A stretch of DNA of 64,000 nt from Daucus carota subsp. sativus (Eukaryota > Streptophyta > Magnoliopsida > Apiales > Apiaceae): the NCBI RefSeq assembly GCF_001625215.2, contig NC_030384.2:36924390-36988389 (forward strand), read 5' to 3'. Below, piece after piece: positions 1-12,600 of the stretch. Position 1 is the stretch's first letter. Every line of letters begins with the position of its first letter. A program made the position numbers and the translations under genes. The notes under the pieces are model-generated. The model was not told the origin of the DNA and did not search any database. It saw nothing but the letters and a program-made list of their open reading frames with translations.

Positions 1-866
1 TGCATCCTATACAGAATAGTATGGCTGTAATTTTTATTTTGTAAGTGCAGGAAAAGTTTACATAGATAATCCTCAAGGAACTGAACATAATTATCACTGA
101 AGCATGAAGAGCATTTCATGATGTTGCTGGTGACCAAAACAGTCTTGTTCGTTGCCCTTTTTTGATTTTTGGAAGTTCATTTATTTGATTCTTTGTTGTA
201 TATGATTATATATAGATAATATTATTTAATACAATCCTTTTAAACACCGCAGATGCAGTGTCATAAAGCCCTTCTCTAATGATGCAGTACAAGTAATGTT
301 GGCAGAGCAGAAGGCGCTCAGACAATTTAAGGTAACAGCCCAACACAAAGGGCATATGTAGTCCTATAAAAGATTTATAGAACACTAATCCACAGCATAC
401 TATGCATCACCCTTGCAACCCTCCCCGTTAGTCCAAAAGATTATATAGTAAAAGACATCAACATAAAAACTTATATTGCTTGTATATTTTATAGCATAAA
501 AAGTGATTTGGTTTATAGTCTTTTAAACGTGCTTTATGTAGTTATATCTTTCATATGCAGCAGCAACTTCGGCATCCTGTACTCTTTTTGGATCTCAAAA
601 AAGAGAGGAAAAATGACTAGACTGCATTTTGACTAACAAACGCATAAAAAGCACCACTCGGGCCGCTGAATATTAAAAAAAAACCTACTTAGTAGCACAA
701 ACCATTTGAACCCTATAACAACACAATATGAAGGATGCAAGATTCCTGAGAACGGTAACTGGAATACAGAATATACACACATATATATTAAGGTTTCTTA
801 GCAGATGTACTCAAATATTATATTGGCAATGCTTCATGCTCAGAAAATGAACAAGTACTATAGAAC

Positions 867-3800
867 TCACTGTGGACAGTTCCAATCTCCTTTCTTCATT
901 TCAATAGCATCAGCACGAACTCTCTTAGGACCCTCCACGTTGCATTTTATGCAGCTTGCATTTCTGGAGAAGTTCATATAACCACAACTGCAGCAAATTA
1001 AATTCTTTTGATTAGGAAACATGTGACGTCATGTCTGTGGGGCAAAAAAAGACACATCCAAGGGGTAGTTAAATAACATTATAACAAAAAGACGATTTAA
1101 ATCTCAATAAGATTCTGCCAGTTTACAAATATGGACTATGATATATATGCAATATTGCAATCTGAAGAAGTGTCATACAGCAATGGTCTACTTGTTTTCA
1201 TTTCCTAGTACACCCACAGGCTGTTCAATTTTCTACCACATAAATAATTTTACTTTATATAGGTCATACTATAACATGAAACAACACCGCAACCAAGTCC
1301 TCCATTCAAATCAAAGAGGAACTTTAAATTTTGCCGACACTAAAAAATGAAGCGCATACATCATGGGATATAGAGAATAGTGAATACACCAAATATTGCA
1401 AGATTTGGAAACCTGAAACTCTCTATGTTGCTCGAGAAATGATTTATTATGAATATAAAGTTTAAAACTAGATAATAACTTTAACAAAAACTGCTCCTAA
1501 GTAGCGTCAATCCCTAATATATAATCATAAGCAACTCCCAAGTCAAAGTTAAGAAGAATTTTGTAGAAGCTTTCAGAGGTTGACTCATAATCAAATTGTA
1601 TGGATCCCTTTATATAACATTTCCATCCGACTTGGAGTGAATAATTTTTTTTGATGAAGTATCTCACTTCAATTCAAACTCTATCTCAACTTGTGAAATT
1701 ATAACCATTTGAGACTCGCTGTTAGGAGCACACATTCAGAAAAACTTCCAGAGACATTTATTTTTTACTTGATCATTTGGATATAGCCATTGTCTTAATT
1801 CTCTTTATAGCTCTACAGCTTGGTTGATTGCACCACATGGAGACATTCCATTATCTATACGGGATACACTGTTGTACAGCCTTTGCTTGGAATCTCACCT
1901 GGTTCTCAGCTCATCGATCTTTATTTTTTTTACCATGATATTATATAGTTGAGATTCTACCAAGTCACTGTATTGTATTATGAAATAAAAAGAAATGTGA
2001 CAGGATTTTCTATTCGGCAGGCAGAATCAGTGGTTGGGACTGGGAGTTGTATTATTTATTTCTGTCATTGTAGATTCACAGACATGCCTTTACTGAACCT
2101 CAAACCCTCACACCCTATGTACACCCCCTCCCTCTTCTCCCACCAACCCTCTAGGTATGCACTTACAAGAATATTAAAGTTGTACCTAGTAAGGATCAAC
2201 AAAGATTTTATTCGGTTCAAGTCAAAAACTAGCATTAATACAAGTACAAAGCTGAAATCTATTGATAATTAATTTCCCTTTGTTATGAGTAAGAAAACAA
2301 ACAAACTATCACAGGCTAATATGATGTTAAGCAGAATAGAAAATAGCTGCCAGAATTTCTCCATATGCAATAAGCGATTTGATGGTTCACGATAATTTAA
2401 TACTCCGTCCGTTTCAATTTACATGTCCACTTTTGAAAAAAAAAAATTGTTTCAAATAAGTTGTCCACTTCAACTTTCAATGCAAAATTATATTTCCAAA
2501 GTCAATTCTACTCCACATAACTCTTATTTATATTTCCAAGATCAACCCCATACCACATATTATGGTCATTTAATGCAATTAATTTGTAAACAACTACTTT
2601 TCTTAAACTGTGTGATTTTTTGAAAGTGGACATCTAATTTGAAACGGAGGGAGTACATATATGAAAGCAGAAATGTTGAATGGGAATGAAAATTTGCTTT
2701 CATGAGGTTTAACGCATGCATATCATATAATAACAATAGGCTAAATTTCTTTAAACATATCAGTTGCAACTCGCCAAGTCAAGTAACTTTAAGTAAATCA
2801 TATTTCTTACTCTGGGCAAATCCAATCTCCTTGCTTCATTTCAACTTCAGCACGACTGACCTTCTTAGGTCCATCTTCACCACATTCTCGGCATTTCACA
2901 TTTCTAGAAAAGTTCAAGAAATTGCATCTGAAATGATATTGGCAGCATTGGCATCAGTTTACATAGCAGGATCATTTTATATGCATTGTTAGCCCTATTA
3001 CAGTACTACTAGAGCTATCTATCTATGCAAATCCCACTACCAACGGTTTCTCCAAATACCAACTATTTTCACAGGAGAGTAAATCTCTTGCAGGAAGAAT
3101 AATAGACAGATTTTACTAATATAAAATAACAGCTGCATACATAGTATGAGGATCCCGTTGTTTAAAGATCTTCCTTACCATTTATAAGCTGCAATGGACA
3201 TCTTACAAGTTTCAAGAAGAGCATTGCATCACTTATTCACTCATCACGGGTGCTAACAAGACCATCATCAATGTATATGACCCGTAAAATGGTTTCTCCC
3301 GGCACCTTATGTTGTGTTTGGTTGGGGAGAATGAATAGAATGAATAAAAATAAAGGCAAATAAGAAAGATAAGAGGGAAGATTTTGATATAAAATGAATT
3401 GATGAAAATTTACATGGCGAGATTTGGAGAAAATGAGTATAATGAAGAATGGAACCTTCTCAAAAATCATAAATATAGGGTTTCAATTCTAGTAGTTTGT
3501 TAGGAATGAACGGAATATAATGAAAATTTACTGACAATATAGTTCAAATCTCATTTCATTATGTCCAAAGTCCGAGTTCATTCAGCGCAACCAAATACAA
3601 TAACATCAAGGTTTCAGAGAACCAGAGGTTAGCTTACAGACAAAGGCTTTGATTTTAAGACATGGCATGAACACTGCTCAAATTTACAAAAATTAATATG
3701 GAACATTCTGCCCGCTAAGTGAGATTGTCGTCGCCTAATCAGAGGAACCTAGTTTGTTATTCACCTAAGGTAATTCAGTCCTAGTAGTAGCCTTTCAACT

Positions 3801-6800
3801 TTGGAATGTTCAATGTGCCAAAAGTTGTCTTGTCGATCATGTAACTTCCAAAGTGATGAAAATTTTCTGTTATTGTTTCTAGTAAAACAATAGAACTCCC
3901 AAAAGAAAATTAAAATAAAGTTTTCCAAAAAAATCGAACTATTTGTCTTGAAGAAAAATATCTATTCCACTTCAGTGATTTTATTTTATTGTATTACTTC
4001 TTCTTTTTTTTTGTTTTATAGCATTCTTAATGTCATTCAATATATAGCTTTAATTTTGTTAGTAGTTCAACATAATTATTAGGCACTTTTTTCATTATTA
4101 TGGCTCGGCTTGTGTCCTTTAACACACACACACATATGAGTTGGGTTCTATGGAGTCCGCATTTAAGCTGTTGTATTGGAGTACGAGTCATAATTTTTTA
4201 TGGATTGCCCATTTTTATTAATTCCGGGGGTTTTAATCATAAATAATATCTTTGATTATCCAAATTTATATATAATTTATCATTTATAAGTAGTCTTAAA
4301 CATAATTATCAATTAATCATTAACATCTTTCAACTTTAACAATCATTAAGATCATTGTTCTGCTTATTAGTTTAATTGCAGAACATAGTGTCCAGCGATT
4401 TATAAAAGTAATTGTTCTACCTTTTGATTACAGCGAATATATTGTATAACATAATCTGCAAGTTGTTAGATGTTTACAAATATTGTAGAACAGATAAAAC
4501 TAAAATTAAAACGACTAGATTGTATTTTATCCAATTTTAGACTCCGATACTCCAATGTCTTGTGGACTCCATAGAACTTGGACGTGTGTGTGTGTGTGTG
4601 TGACAAAAGTTCAATGAAGGACCTTATACAGCGGACGAATAAGAGACCCAGATATCCGGCATATAAAACATTATAAAAATATGTTATATGGAATATTAGT
4701 TGAATAAATATTCGTCATGCAATATGTTTTACGTATAAAATATTGTGAAACATAAGCAAATATAAGCAGAACATTGCGAGACATGGGTTTTTCATTGGTA
4801 CTCTATATAAGGTCTAGGAACACAACTCAAACACACACACACACACACCATTGTTTCAACATACTATATAACACATTTGACGTTATTCATTTCTCATAGT
4901 TAAATAGCTTATAGTCTAGTGACAATTGAGGGTATATGTCATCAAACAACTTTTTCAGGTTTCTCGGGAAGGCCCAAGGATAAATATTTAGAGAAATTTG
5001 AAGACTGGGGAGTAGTATTTTTGCTTCCAGGCTTCTAATCAACATATCATGGGTATGGTTCATACAAAAATCCGCAACACTATTTTTTATAGAACATCGT
5101 ACACATGAATAACACGTCCTAACAGAAAATGTTCAGAACTTCGTGAAGAAAAATAATGAAGTTACTTACTGGGGGCACATCCAATCTCCTCGCTTCAATT
5201 CAATATCTGGTGAAAGATTTTCATCTGCCAAAAGTGAAGATTTCTTCTTTTGGTTCGGTGCTATTGCCACAGGCTTTGAAAATTCAGGATTTGGAGCCGT
5301 CTCACTCAATTCAATTAACTCCAACAGCAATTTTCTTGCAGATACTTCGATATGTTCTCTACCAGGAAACTTTTCTCCAGTAACAACAGCTGAATCTAAA
5401 GCATAGGCCAGTAATATACGCACAATATCCACTGTGCCTGCCGCTGCTTCTGAATCTTTTACTATCACATTGGCCCTGTCACAAGATCCTCGGAGCAAGC
5501 AATTGCTGCACACCTGCGTATGTAAATTTACCACAGACCACCAAGTGAGCTCACTTAAAAAATATATTGATAGTTCTTACAGTGCCTATCATGTATCTTT
5601 ACTTGCCAACAGGAAGTGAAATGAAGTGCATAAATTATTCAAGAACTTACATCTCCTTCGTCAAGTTGCATATATACTCTCAACCTTTTCCCTGAATTAA
5701 CAGATTTTCTGAACACATTAGGACATCCTCTCTCCACTACAGCCTGAATATATGGCCTTGACAACGACCTGAAGTATGTAAATTTATTAATTCACAATTT
5801 TTATTAAATATATAAATAACTTGTCCAAACACATAGCTTGAGTACTTGAGTTTTCTGAAAGAAAAAGTTGGGTGATCTGATATTCTTTATTTGAAAATAA
5901 GGACTTATCTTTGATTCAATTTTCCCATCACTATATGGCTATCATTAGTATGATTATTGATCAGCAGAAGCATATTGAATCATCAAACATTATTTTGAAA
6001 GAACATGCATATTCTAAAATTTTGGCATTAATCGTACCAATCTTATAGGCACATATTAGATAGTAAGAAACTAATAAAGGACACCGTTTAATGCTTTACA
6101 ATTACTGCAAAGCTGCCAGACTGTGTATTGAACAAGTTACTGATGTGGTGTGTAAAATTAAGCCAAATAAACCTAGGTTTCCTTATATAAATTTTGAGTT
6201 GCTATCACTATGGATTGTTCAAAGTCTCGTGTTGTTTATCAAAGACGGGTTTTTCTTGTGTTGTTTATCAAAGACAGTTTTTCCTCGATTAAGCAAGTGC
6301 TATTGTCATAATCTTGTCTAACTACATATAAATAACAGTTACATTCACAATGATAGGAAGGAAATAAAACTCTACAAAAAGCAACAAGTACTGTTACCAG
6401 ACAGCTAACCACCATAAATTACCATTTACGTTAGATTATGACCTCTTAGTACAGTATGTCCTAACATATAATGAATGTCAAAAAATGCATGTTCATCGTA
6501 ATTGCATTATTACTGTACTTAGTAATGTTGAGCAATTACATAAGCTTGCTGCAAGCATTAACAAGTAGAGAGAAAATCCAACAGGCTATCATCATTTACT
6601 TCAAAATATCCAATTCCGAAAACCTCATTCAAGCCTCGCGGTAACTTGTATAATGTCACGGCTTCTAAGTCAAAATAGTCGACAACTAACATCAATATAA
6701 GTATATAATGCCACAAAAACAAAAATTACGCATAAAATGTAAATGAGACAAGCAACGAAATGGCCTCAACTGGAAAATATCGAGACGGTCACGAGCAAAG

Positions 6801-7174
6801 CTAAGACAAGCGTCTCTCATCATGTTCATATCCTTATAATCAATTCTCCGCGCAATTTGAGGACTATCAGCACCGCTATTCGATAAATAGCCTTTCGAAT
6901 TCAATCGGTCGACGAAAAGCACCCATTCGGGCCACGGGTGGTGCGAATTAACGCCTGATTCCGGTAAATCAGCGGCTGTATTAGTGTCAGTAAGAGGAGA
7001 AGCTAGGGCAGAGGAAGAGAAATGGGAGTAACGGTGGGAGTGTAGAGTGGAGTAAGAAGGGAACAAGAGCTTTTTTGTGAAGAAGAGAGGGGGAGAGATG
7101 GCTCGGTTCCCGATGTATGAGATTATGAGTCTCGAGGTTGCTGCTGCCGCTGTTGCGGTGGTGGTGCTTATCAT
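867..7174 (-). CDS. RanBP2-type zinc-finger protein, probably organellar (VAR3-like family); 3' end unresolved
   Basis: Exons on the minus strand: 7174-6771, 5768-5651, 5513-5170, 2927-2811 and 987-871. All have GT-AG borders and the phases join without a break. The N-terminus (about residues 1-60) is rich in Ser, Thr and Arg and poor in acidic residues, like a plastid or mitochondrial transit peptide. It is followed by HPWPEWVLFVDRLNSKGYL, which is typical of plant RanBP2-finger proteins related to VAR3. Exon 3 encodes a CSNCLLRGSCDRA segment. Each of exons 4 and 5 completes one RanBP2 finger (C-x2-C...NF-x-RN-x2-C-x2-C) and ends in GDW-x-CP, the start of the next finger. Reading past exon 5 gives Gln then TGA at 869-867, for 367 residues. 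The same bases form a donor (CA|GTGAGT), so another finger exon may lie at or beyond the left edge. RanBP2 fingers bind RNA or protein; in VAR3 they are linked to chloroplast development. The exact partner here is unknown. Confidence 0.8.
2401..2655. mobile_element. Stowaway-like MITE in intron 4 of the zinc-finger gene
   Basis: The ends are imperfect inverted copies. The left end begins TACTCCGTCCGTTTCAATTT and the right end, reverse-complemented, begins TACTCCCTCCGTTTCAAATT; the similarity continues through ATGTCCACTTT. TA at each outer end is the expected Stowaway (Tc1/mariner) target duplication. It is about 255 bp, has no coding capacity and lies wholly inside an intron. Confidence 0.9.
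3310..3602. mobile_element. Tourist/PIF-like MITE, copy 1, in intron 3 of the zinc-finger gene
   Basis: The left end starts TGTTGTGTTTGGTTGGGG and the right end finishes CAACCAAATACAATA, an imperfect inverted repeat. It shares both ends and a similar size with the copies at 38735-39042 and 43934-44248. The right end carries substitutions and no clean 3-bp target duplication is visible, so this is an older copy. Confidence 0.7.
4118..4605. mobile_element. Inverted-repeat element flanked by CA/TG tracts, intron 3 of the zinc-finger gene
   Basis: TTCTATGGAGTCC at about 4147-4159 is answered by GGACTCCATAGAA at about 4562-4574, and the flanking bases also match in inverted orientation. Outside the match lies a CA run on the left and a TG run on the right, so the dinucleotide tract appears to be part of the inverted terminus. 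The interior is AT-rich with no ORF. The superfamily is unknown; no clear target duplication is seen. Confidence 0.6.
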
Positions 7175-7177
7175 TTT

Positions 7178-7228
7178 TGGATGATGATGATGATGATTTT
7201 TGGGGAAATTAATAAACCATGAGTGTAC

Positions 7229-7255
<27 letters not shown>
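7178..7255. repeat. Two microsatellites just upstream of the zinc-finger ATG
   Basis: A GAT trinucleotide run at about 7180-7197 and a (GA)n run at about 7228-7255 lie 4 to 80 bases upstream of the start codon at 7174. On the gene strand they read as ATC repeats and a (CT)n tract, so they probably sit in the 5' leader or core promoter. CT-rich leaders are common in plant genes. Length polymorphism is likely. Confidence 0.8.
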
Positions 7256-7259
<4 letters not shown>

Positions 7260-7874
7260 AGGGTTTAGAGATGATAGCCTGACAGGGGTTATCAATCTTT
7301 CTGGGTTGGGTTTGGGATAACTCGGGTTGGGTTTGGGTCCTTTGGGATAACTGAAATGTAAATGGGCTGCTCACTGTTTGGATGAGTGGGGGCAATTTTG
7401 AGCAGATCAGGCCTGTTTTTCGCTTGATAATCTACCAGTTCAGTTCAAAATTATTGTGCCGTTCATAAAAAATATCGTTTGCACAAATAAGTTTATTTTT
7501 TGGTAATTTTTCTAATATTTATACATTATGAGTTATAATATACTCTATAAAAATAGGGTTTTCGACGAGGATTAGTAACAAAATATGTGACAACTTCTAT
7601 TATAGCCAACATTTAAAGGTCGGTTGTATTTTAGAGAAGGGGAATGAACCCATTATATTGAGTTCTTTTATATAATTTATACATTTTTTATTTATAAAAT
7701 GTATTAATGACTTATAGTTAAGGATTTTACATGGTCGGAGATATTCTAAATTCTAATATAAGTAAAAGAAAGTCATTTCTCTAAAACGATTATTGACTCA
7801 AAATCAGAAATTTCATTTTAAATTTAATAAACAATTTTTGCCTAATTTCAAGCAAAAACTTCTACTCTTTCTAG

Positions 7875-8080
7875 TCCATAATATAGGTCGTTTGATTTTT
7901 TACACGTAACTTTAGGTGCTTTGATATATAGCAAATATTAATATTTTTGTAATTTTTTTCCCTGGATAAAAATATAATATTTATACTTTTATTCAAAAAA
8001 AATTACAAAATAATAATATTTACTATGTGGCCAAAGTATCTAAAGTTACGTGCAAAAAATCAAACGACTTATATTATGGA
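7875..8080. mobile_element. MITE with about 50-bp near-perfect terminal inverted repeats
   Basis: The left end reads TCCATAATATAGGTCGTTTG and the right end, reverse-complemented, reads TCCATAATATAAGTCGTTTG. The match continues inwards through ATTTTTTxCACGTAACTTTAG. It is 206 bp with an AT-rich core and would fold into one long hairpin. The target duplication and superfamily are uncertain. Confidence 0.75.
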
Positions 8081-9065
8081 GCAGAGGCCTACTCTCAAAC
8101 AACCTAATACAAGACTCAGGAGGCATGGGGAGACTGGGAGAGTCTCTTTACCTGCATTTTGCACAGTTAGGGGACAGAATTATTTAAAACGTGCCTTTGG
8201 AGTTTGGGCATACACACTTGAAATCTGCTGACCTTTATTTGCACATACGTGAACACTTTGAACTGAACATTTATATCGACGATATGTAGTTTTGCGTTCT
8301 TGTAGATAGTCCGTGGACCATTTTATTTAATTATTGTCCAAGTAACACAAAACAATGTGTGCACAAATTAACACCAGAAATATTATCACTTAAGTTTTGT
8401 TAATTTGTTGAGCTCATTCATTTCTCTGATCCACTAAACGAATCCATATTGAAAATGTGACGAAAATGCTAATCCCCCGCTTGGTTTGAGCTGAAAATCG
8501 GAATATAGTTTACAAAGGAAAAGAAATAGAATGATTCAGAAATATGGTCTGATCTAATTATAATCTTTTAGTGGAAAAATAATATATACTTATTATAATA
8601 ATATTACATGTGTATTGACAAATTAACATGTAAAAATGAATAAAAAAATATTCTTCGTATTCAAACAAATTTACATTTTCATCTGTATGTTAATAGTTTA
8701 ATATATAATTAAATGGGGTATGCGGTAAAGGGAAATATAAAGAATCGATCGCGTCAAAGAAAATACTTGCTTATCGCGTGTTATTGTTTCTAATTAATTA
8801 TCGTGTGTCGTTGTTTCTAATTTTTATATACTTTAATGATTTAATATAATTTTAATAAATGTTAATATTTGATTGTAAATTATATATTGTAACTAACACT
8901 ATAATAAAATTAACAATATGCTACACTTATATTTATAACTGACCATAAAGATATTCAAGTTATGTTGTCGATGTTTTTCAAATTTATTATTCACAATAAT
9001 AATTATTAACATATAATTTTTTATTTTTATACACAATCATAACATGCGAATGAAATATTATATAA

Positions 9066-9145
9066 ATTTCCGCATATCATCTTTGATAATATTATATAGT
9101 CAGATCATCAAAATTTCCGCATATCACCTTTGATAATATTATATA
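9066..9145. repeat. Local direct repeat, two copies of about 34 bp
   Basis: The string ATTTCCGCATATCA-C/T-CTTTGATAATATTATATAG occurs at about 9066-9099 and again at about 9111-9145, differing at very few bases. It lies in the Toc64 promoter-side spacer; no function is evident. Confidence 0.6.
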
Positions 9146-9691
9146 GATTATCATATTAATTTGTTTTTAGTGTATTAACATCCATCATCAAATTCATTGT
9201 ATAATTTTTTTTATATAATTTATATACTCCCATTCCATAGTAATAAAAAATAAACAGTGGATATATGATTATAAATTGAAAATCGAATTAATTAGTTGTT
9301 CTAGCAATTCGATTAGTCATCAATTTTTTCAATAGTACTCTTTAGTTAAATCATAGTACAGTTGATAAATCAATACAATATGTTTAAAAATATAATCCGA
9401 GATTTATTTAAAAAATTTCAATATTGAAAGATATTTAGAAAATCGATATCATTGAATGAAATAACTTAAATAATTATATTCAATACCAACATATAATACA
9501 ATGAAGAAAGAGAGGATAGGAGATTGGGCCAAGAAGTCTAATAAACATTGGAAGCTTCACGCCTTAGGTTTGCTGCTCCTCTGCTTATACAAACAACACT
9601 ACACACCCCCTCGTGCTGTGTTATCCTTTCCTTTCTTCTCCCCCCTCTCCGTAGATACATACATATATTGTGTATCTACATCTATCCGGCA

Positions 9692-12600
9692 ATGGGTTCA
9701 TCGGGAGCTGCAAATTTGTGGGTTTTACTGGGGCTAGGCATAGCTGGACTTTTCATTATGACCAAGAAAATCAAGAAGACTATCAAAGCTGATTTTGGTG
9801 CTTTTGTTGAGAGATTTCAGCTGCTTCCACCCCCTCAGCCTGCCCCTCCTAAAGCTCCTCATCCTCTCACTGGCTTCTCTTTTGCTGTCTCTGATATGTA
9901 TGTATATGATTTTATGTGTGTGTCTGTGTTGTTCATTTTCATTGTTTTTTCGAATATCTAGTTTGGGTGTAATAGATTTTGCTGTGTTATTGGCTAAAAT
10001 TGTTGAATTTTGGTATTTCTTTCGGGGTAGGGATTTAGGGGGTTTTAATGGAAGGGTACCAACATTGAGCGGTTATTGATTGAGTTATGTGACAGTGAAG
10101 ATTTATAATAGGAGTGCTCCCATAAACCCTAATTCTATCGTATATTTGAATTTGTTGGTTTTAAACTTTGTGCCTACTTGAGTTTTACAAGAAATTACCG
10201 CAGATGGTCTGGTGGATGATATACTGATGAAACGAAGGGTTAAAGTTTTCGGAAACTAGCAATTTATGTATATCCAACTCAAATCATTTACTGTAGATTA
10301 TTTGATTGACTAGTCACTGAGAAATCCAGGGTTTAAACTTTAGTGGAGAGAGTGAACAAGCAGTGTTTGCTTTGTGTAAAGTTTAGTATCACTGTCACCT
10401 ACGGGTACTCTTCCTAGTGGATGCTGGAGGGACTGGGGTCCGCATCCTTCCCCAATTAAATTCATAGGCTGTGTAATAAATGTTTTAAACTCTGACAGAT
10501 AATAAGTAATTTTCTCAATCAGTGGTTAGTAATGAATAGATGTATTTTGATAGAAATTTAAGTAATCAAGCTGTTTACTGGAAGACTTCTCCACATAATT
10601 ATTTGGGTTTAATTCTTTAAAATACTGGATTTTCAAAGATATTTTTGCCATAATTAGACTCCTAATTGTCCCTGTATTTTTCAAAATTTGTGGCCTTTTC
10701 ATCTTAACTTTCGAAAAATGTGAGGGTTAAAAAATATTTATAAATCCCCCCTGCTTCCGCCACTTACTCTTCGACAAGAAGTTCTAGTGAGTTCTAAATA
10801 CATATTGTGATTTGTAGGCGCATTCTGAGTCTGTTTCATATATAGATGTGTGCCATTATATATGTAAATAGCTAAACAGAAAGATATAAAATATGCCTAC
10901 TATTGATTGTCATGGATGACATTGGAATTCACTTTGCTTTACTCTTCCTTTTTCTAATTGTCCACAATGATTAATACCTTCATTCCCTTTCAAATGACGT
11001 GAAGATATGAAGTTGTTTACATATTAATAACATTAGCTTTCTGCACTTTCATTGGCTTCCACCCCACTTTAATATATCTCTCTTAAAAAAGAACTTTAAT
11101 ATTTTCCGCCCCTCTTTCGTCTTGGCTTTCAGCCTTTCACACTTTCATTGTGATTGGTATGGTGTTTATATTGCTTATGTAGTTTGAAGGATCATTTTAT
11201 CGTAAGAGTGTTTGACAAATAACAGATTCACTTCAAATGCAACCTTTGCAGCCAATGCTTAATAAAAAGATTGGAGTTTGAGGACCTGAACTCCAGCTAA
11301 ATAATGAAATTGGTTGATTAATATCTCATAACCTGTTTCTACTATGTTCTGAGACAATGCCACATGATATAATTTTTTAAAAAAAAACTAGTAAAAATTG
11401 CTGCTTTTCCGAAGTCCATTTTGGTGCTCTTTGTGAGTTTGTGCCTTCCACGAAGTTGGGTGAAATAAACTTCTTAGAATATCGAGCTTTAATTTGCATA
11501 CTGAATTGAGAATGCCAACAAGTAAATGCATGTTGTCTTGTTTTCCTCTTTCTCAAGTTTCACACTTAGGAACTACTAACTAGCTAATTTAAAATGTACA
11601 TTTTTCAGCTTTGATATCGATGGACATGTAACTGGTTTTGGCAATCCAGACTGGGCAAGGACACATGAAGCTGCTTCCCAAACATCACCTGTGGTTTTGA
11701 CCCTTGTTGAAGGAGGATCCACATGTGTTGGGAAAACTGTGGTGGATGAAATGACATTTAGGTTTGTACTCTCAAGTGTTTAGCTTACTCATCCATTTCC
11801 CGAATACAAGTTTTAAATTCATGCAAATTAAGCACAACTTAGTGAGCATTTATCTTTAAGTAATGTATAGCAGTGGTAAATGCTTTCAACTAGACCTATT
11901 TTCACATGATATTCCATGACTACTAGTGATGCCACACTCTTTTAGTCTTACAGTATAGTTTTGGCTTTTTTAGTCTTACACTGTGGTTTTCTCGTGTCTC
12001 CTGTTCTGTATCCAGTATCAGTGGAGAAAATAAGCATTATGATACACCTACGAATCCGGCTGCTCCTGCACGAGTACCTGGAGGATCGTCTAGTGGTGCT
12101 GCTGTTGCTGTCGCTGCTAATCTTGTTGATTTCTCTTTGGGTAGGTTTTTAGTTCATTCAGCATGTTTTCTATTCTTCTACCTCCCTATTAGCATTATAT
12201 TCTTTATTCTAAACGAGCTCATGTATATTTTAGTTCGAGTTCATTAGCAACTGTTTGAATGTGTGTGGGTTTCATCTATTCTTTATGTTGTATCGACAGA
12301 CTCCTTTGTGACTTCTCTAGATCTCTTCCCTTATTAGCTAACAATCTAAAACTGGTCACACCCCCGATCATATGTCTTTGTGTTGCTTGCTCAATCTTGT
12401 TATTCTAGAAAATTACCTTTAGTTGTAAATATGAACTGTCCTTAATTACTACAGCAGAATTTAGATTTCAGCCATATATTAATTAAATAATATACTAGGA
12501 ACTTTTTAGTTTGTTCGAATTATATTATATTTTCGACTGTTCTTTTCCTTGTTGATAAGCTGTTAGATCTTTAAAATGTTTGATTGCGTATATCTGTCTT

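Larger units (their letters stand above)
7396..9500. other. Intergenic region between the divergent zinc-finger and Toc64 genes
   Basis: AT-rich spacer holding the promoters of two divergent genes. Apart from the MITE at 7875-8080 and the local duplication near 9066-9145 I see no coding signal. Short ORFs here match no family I recognise and show no exon-like composition. Confidence 0.6.
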
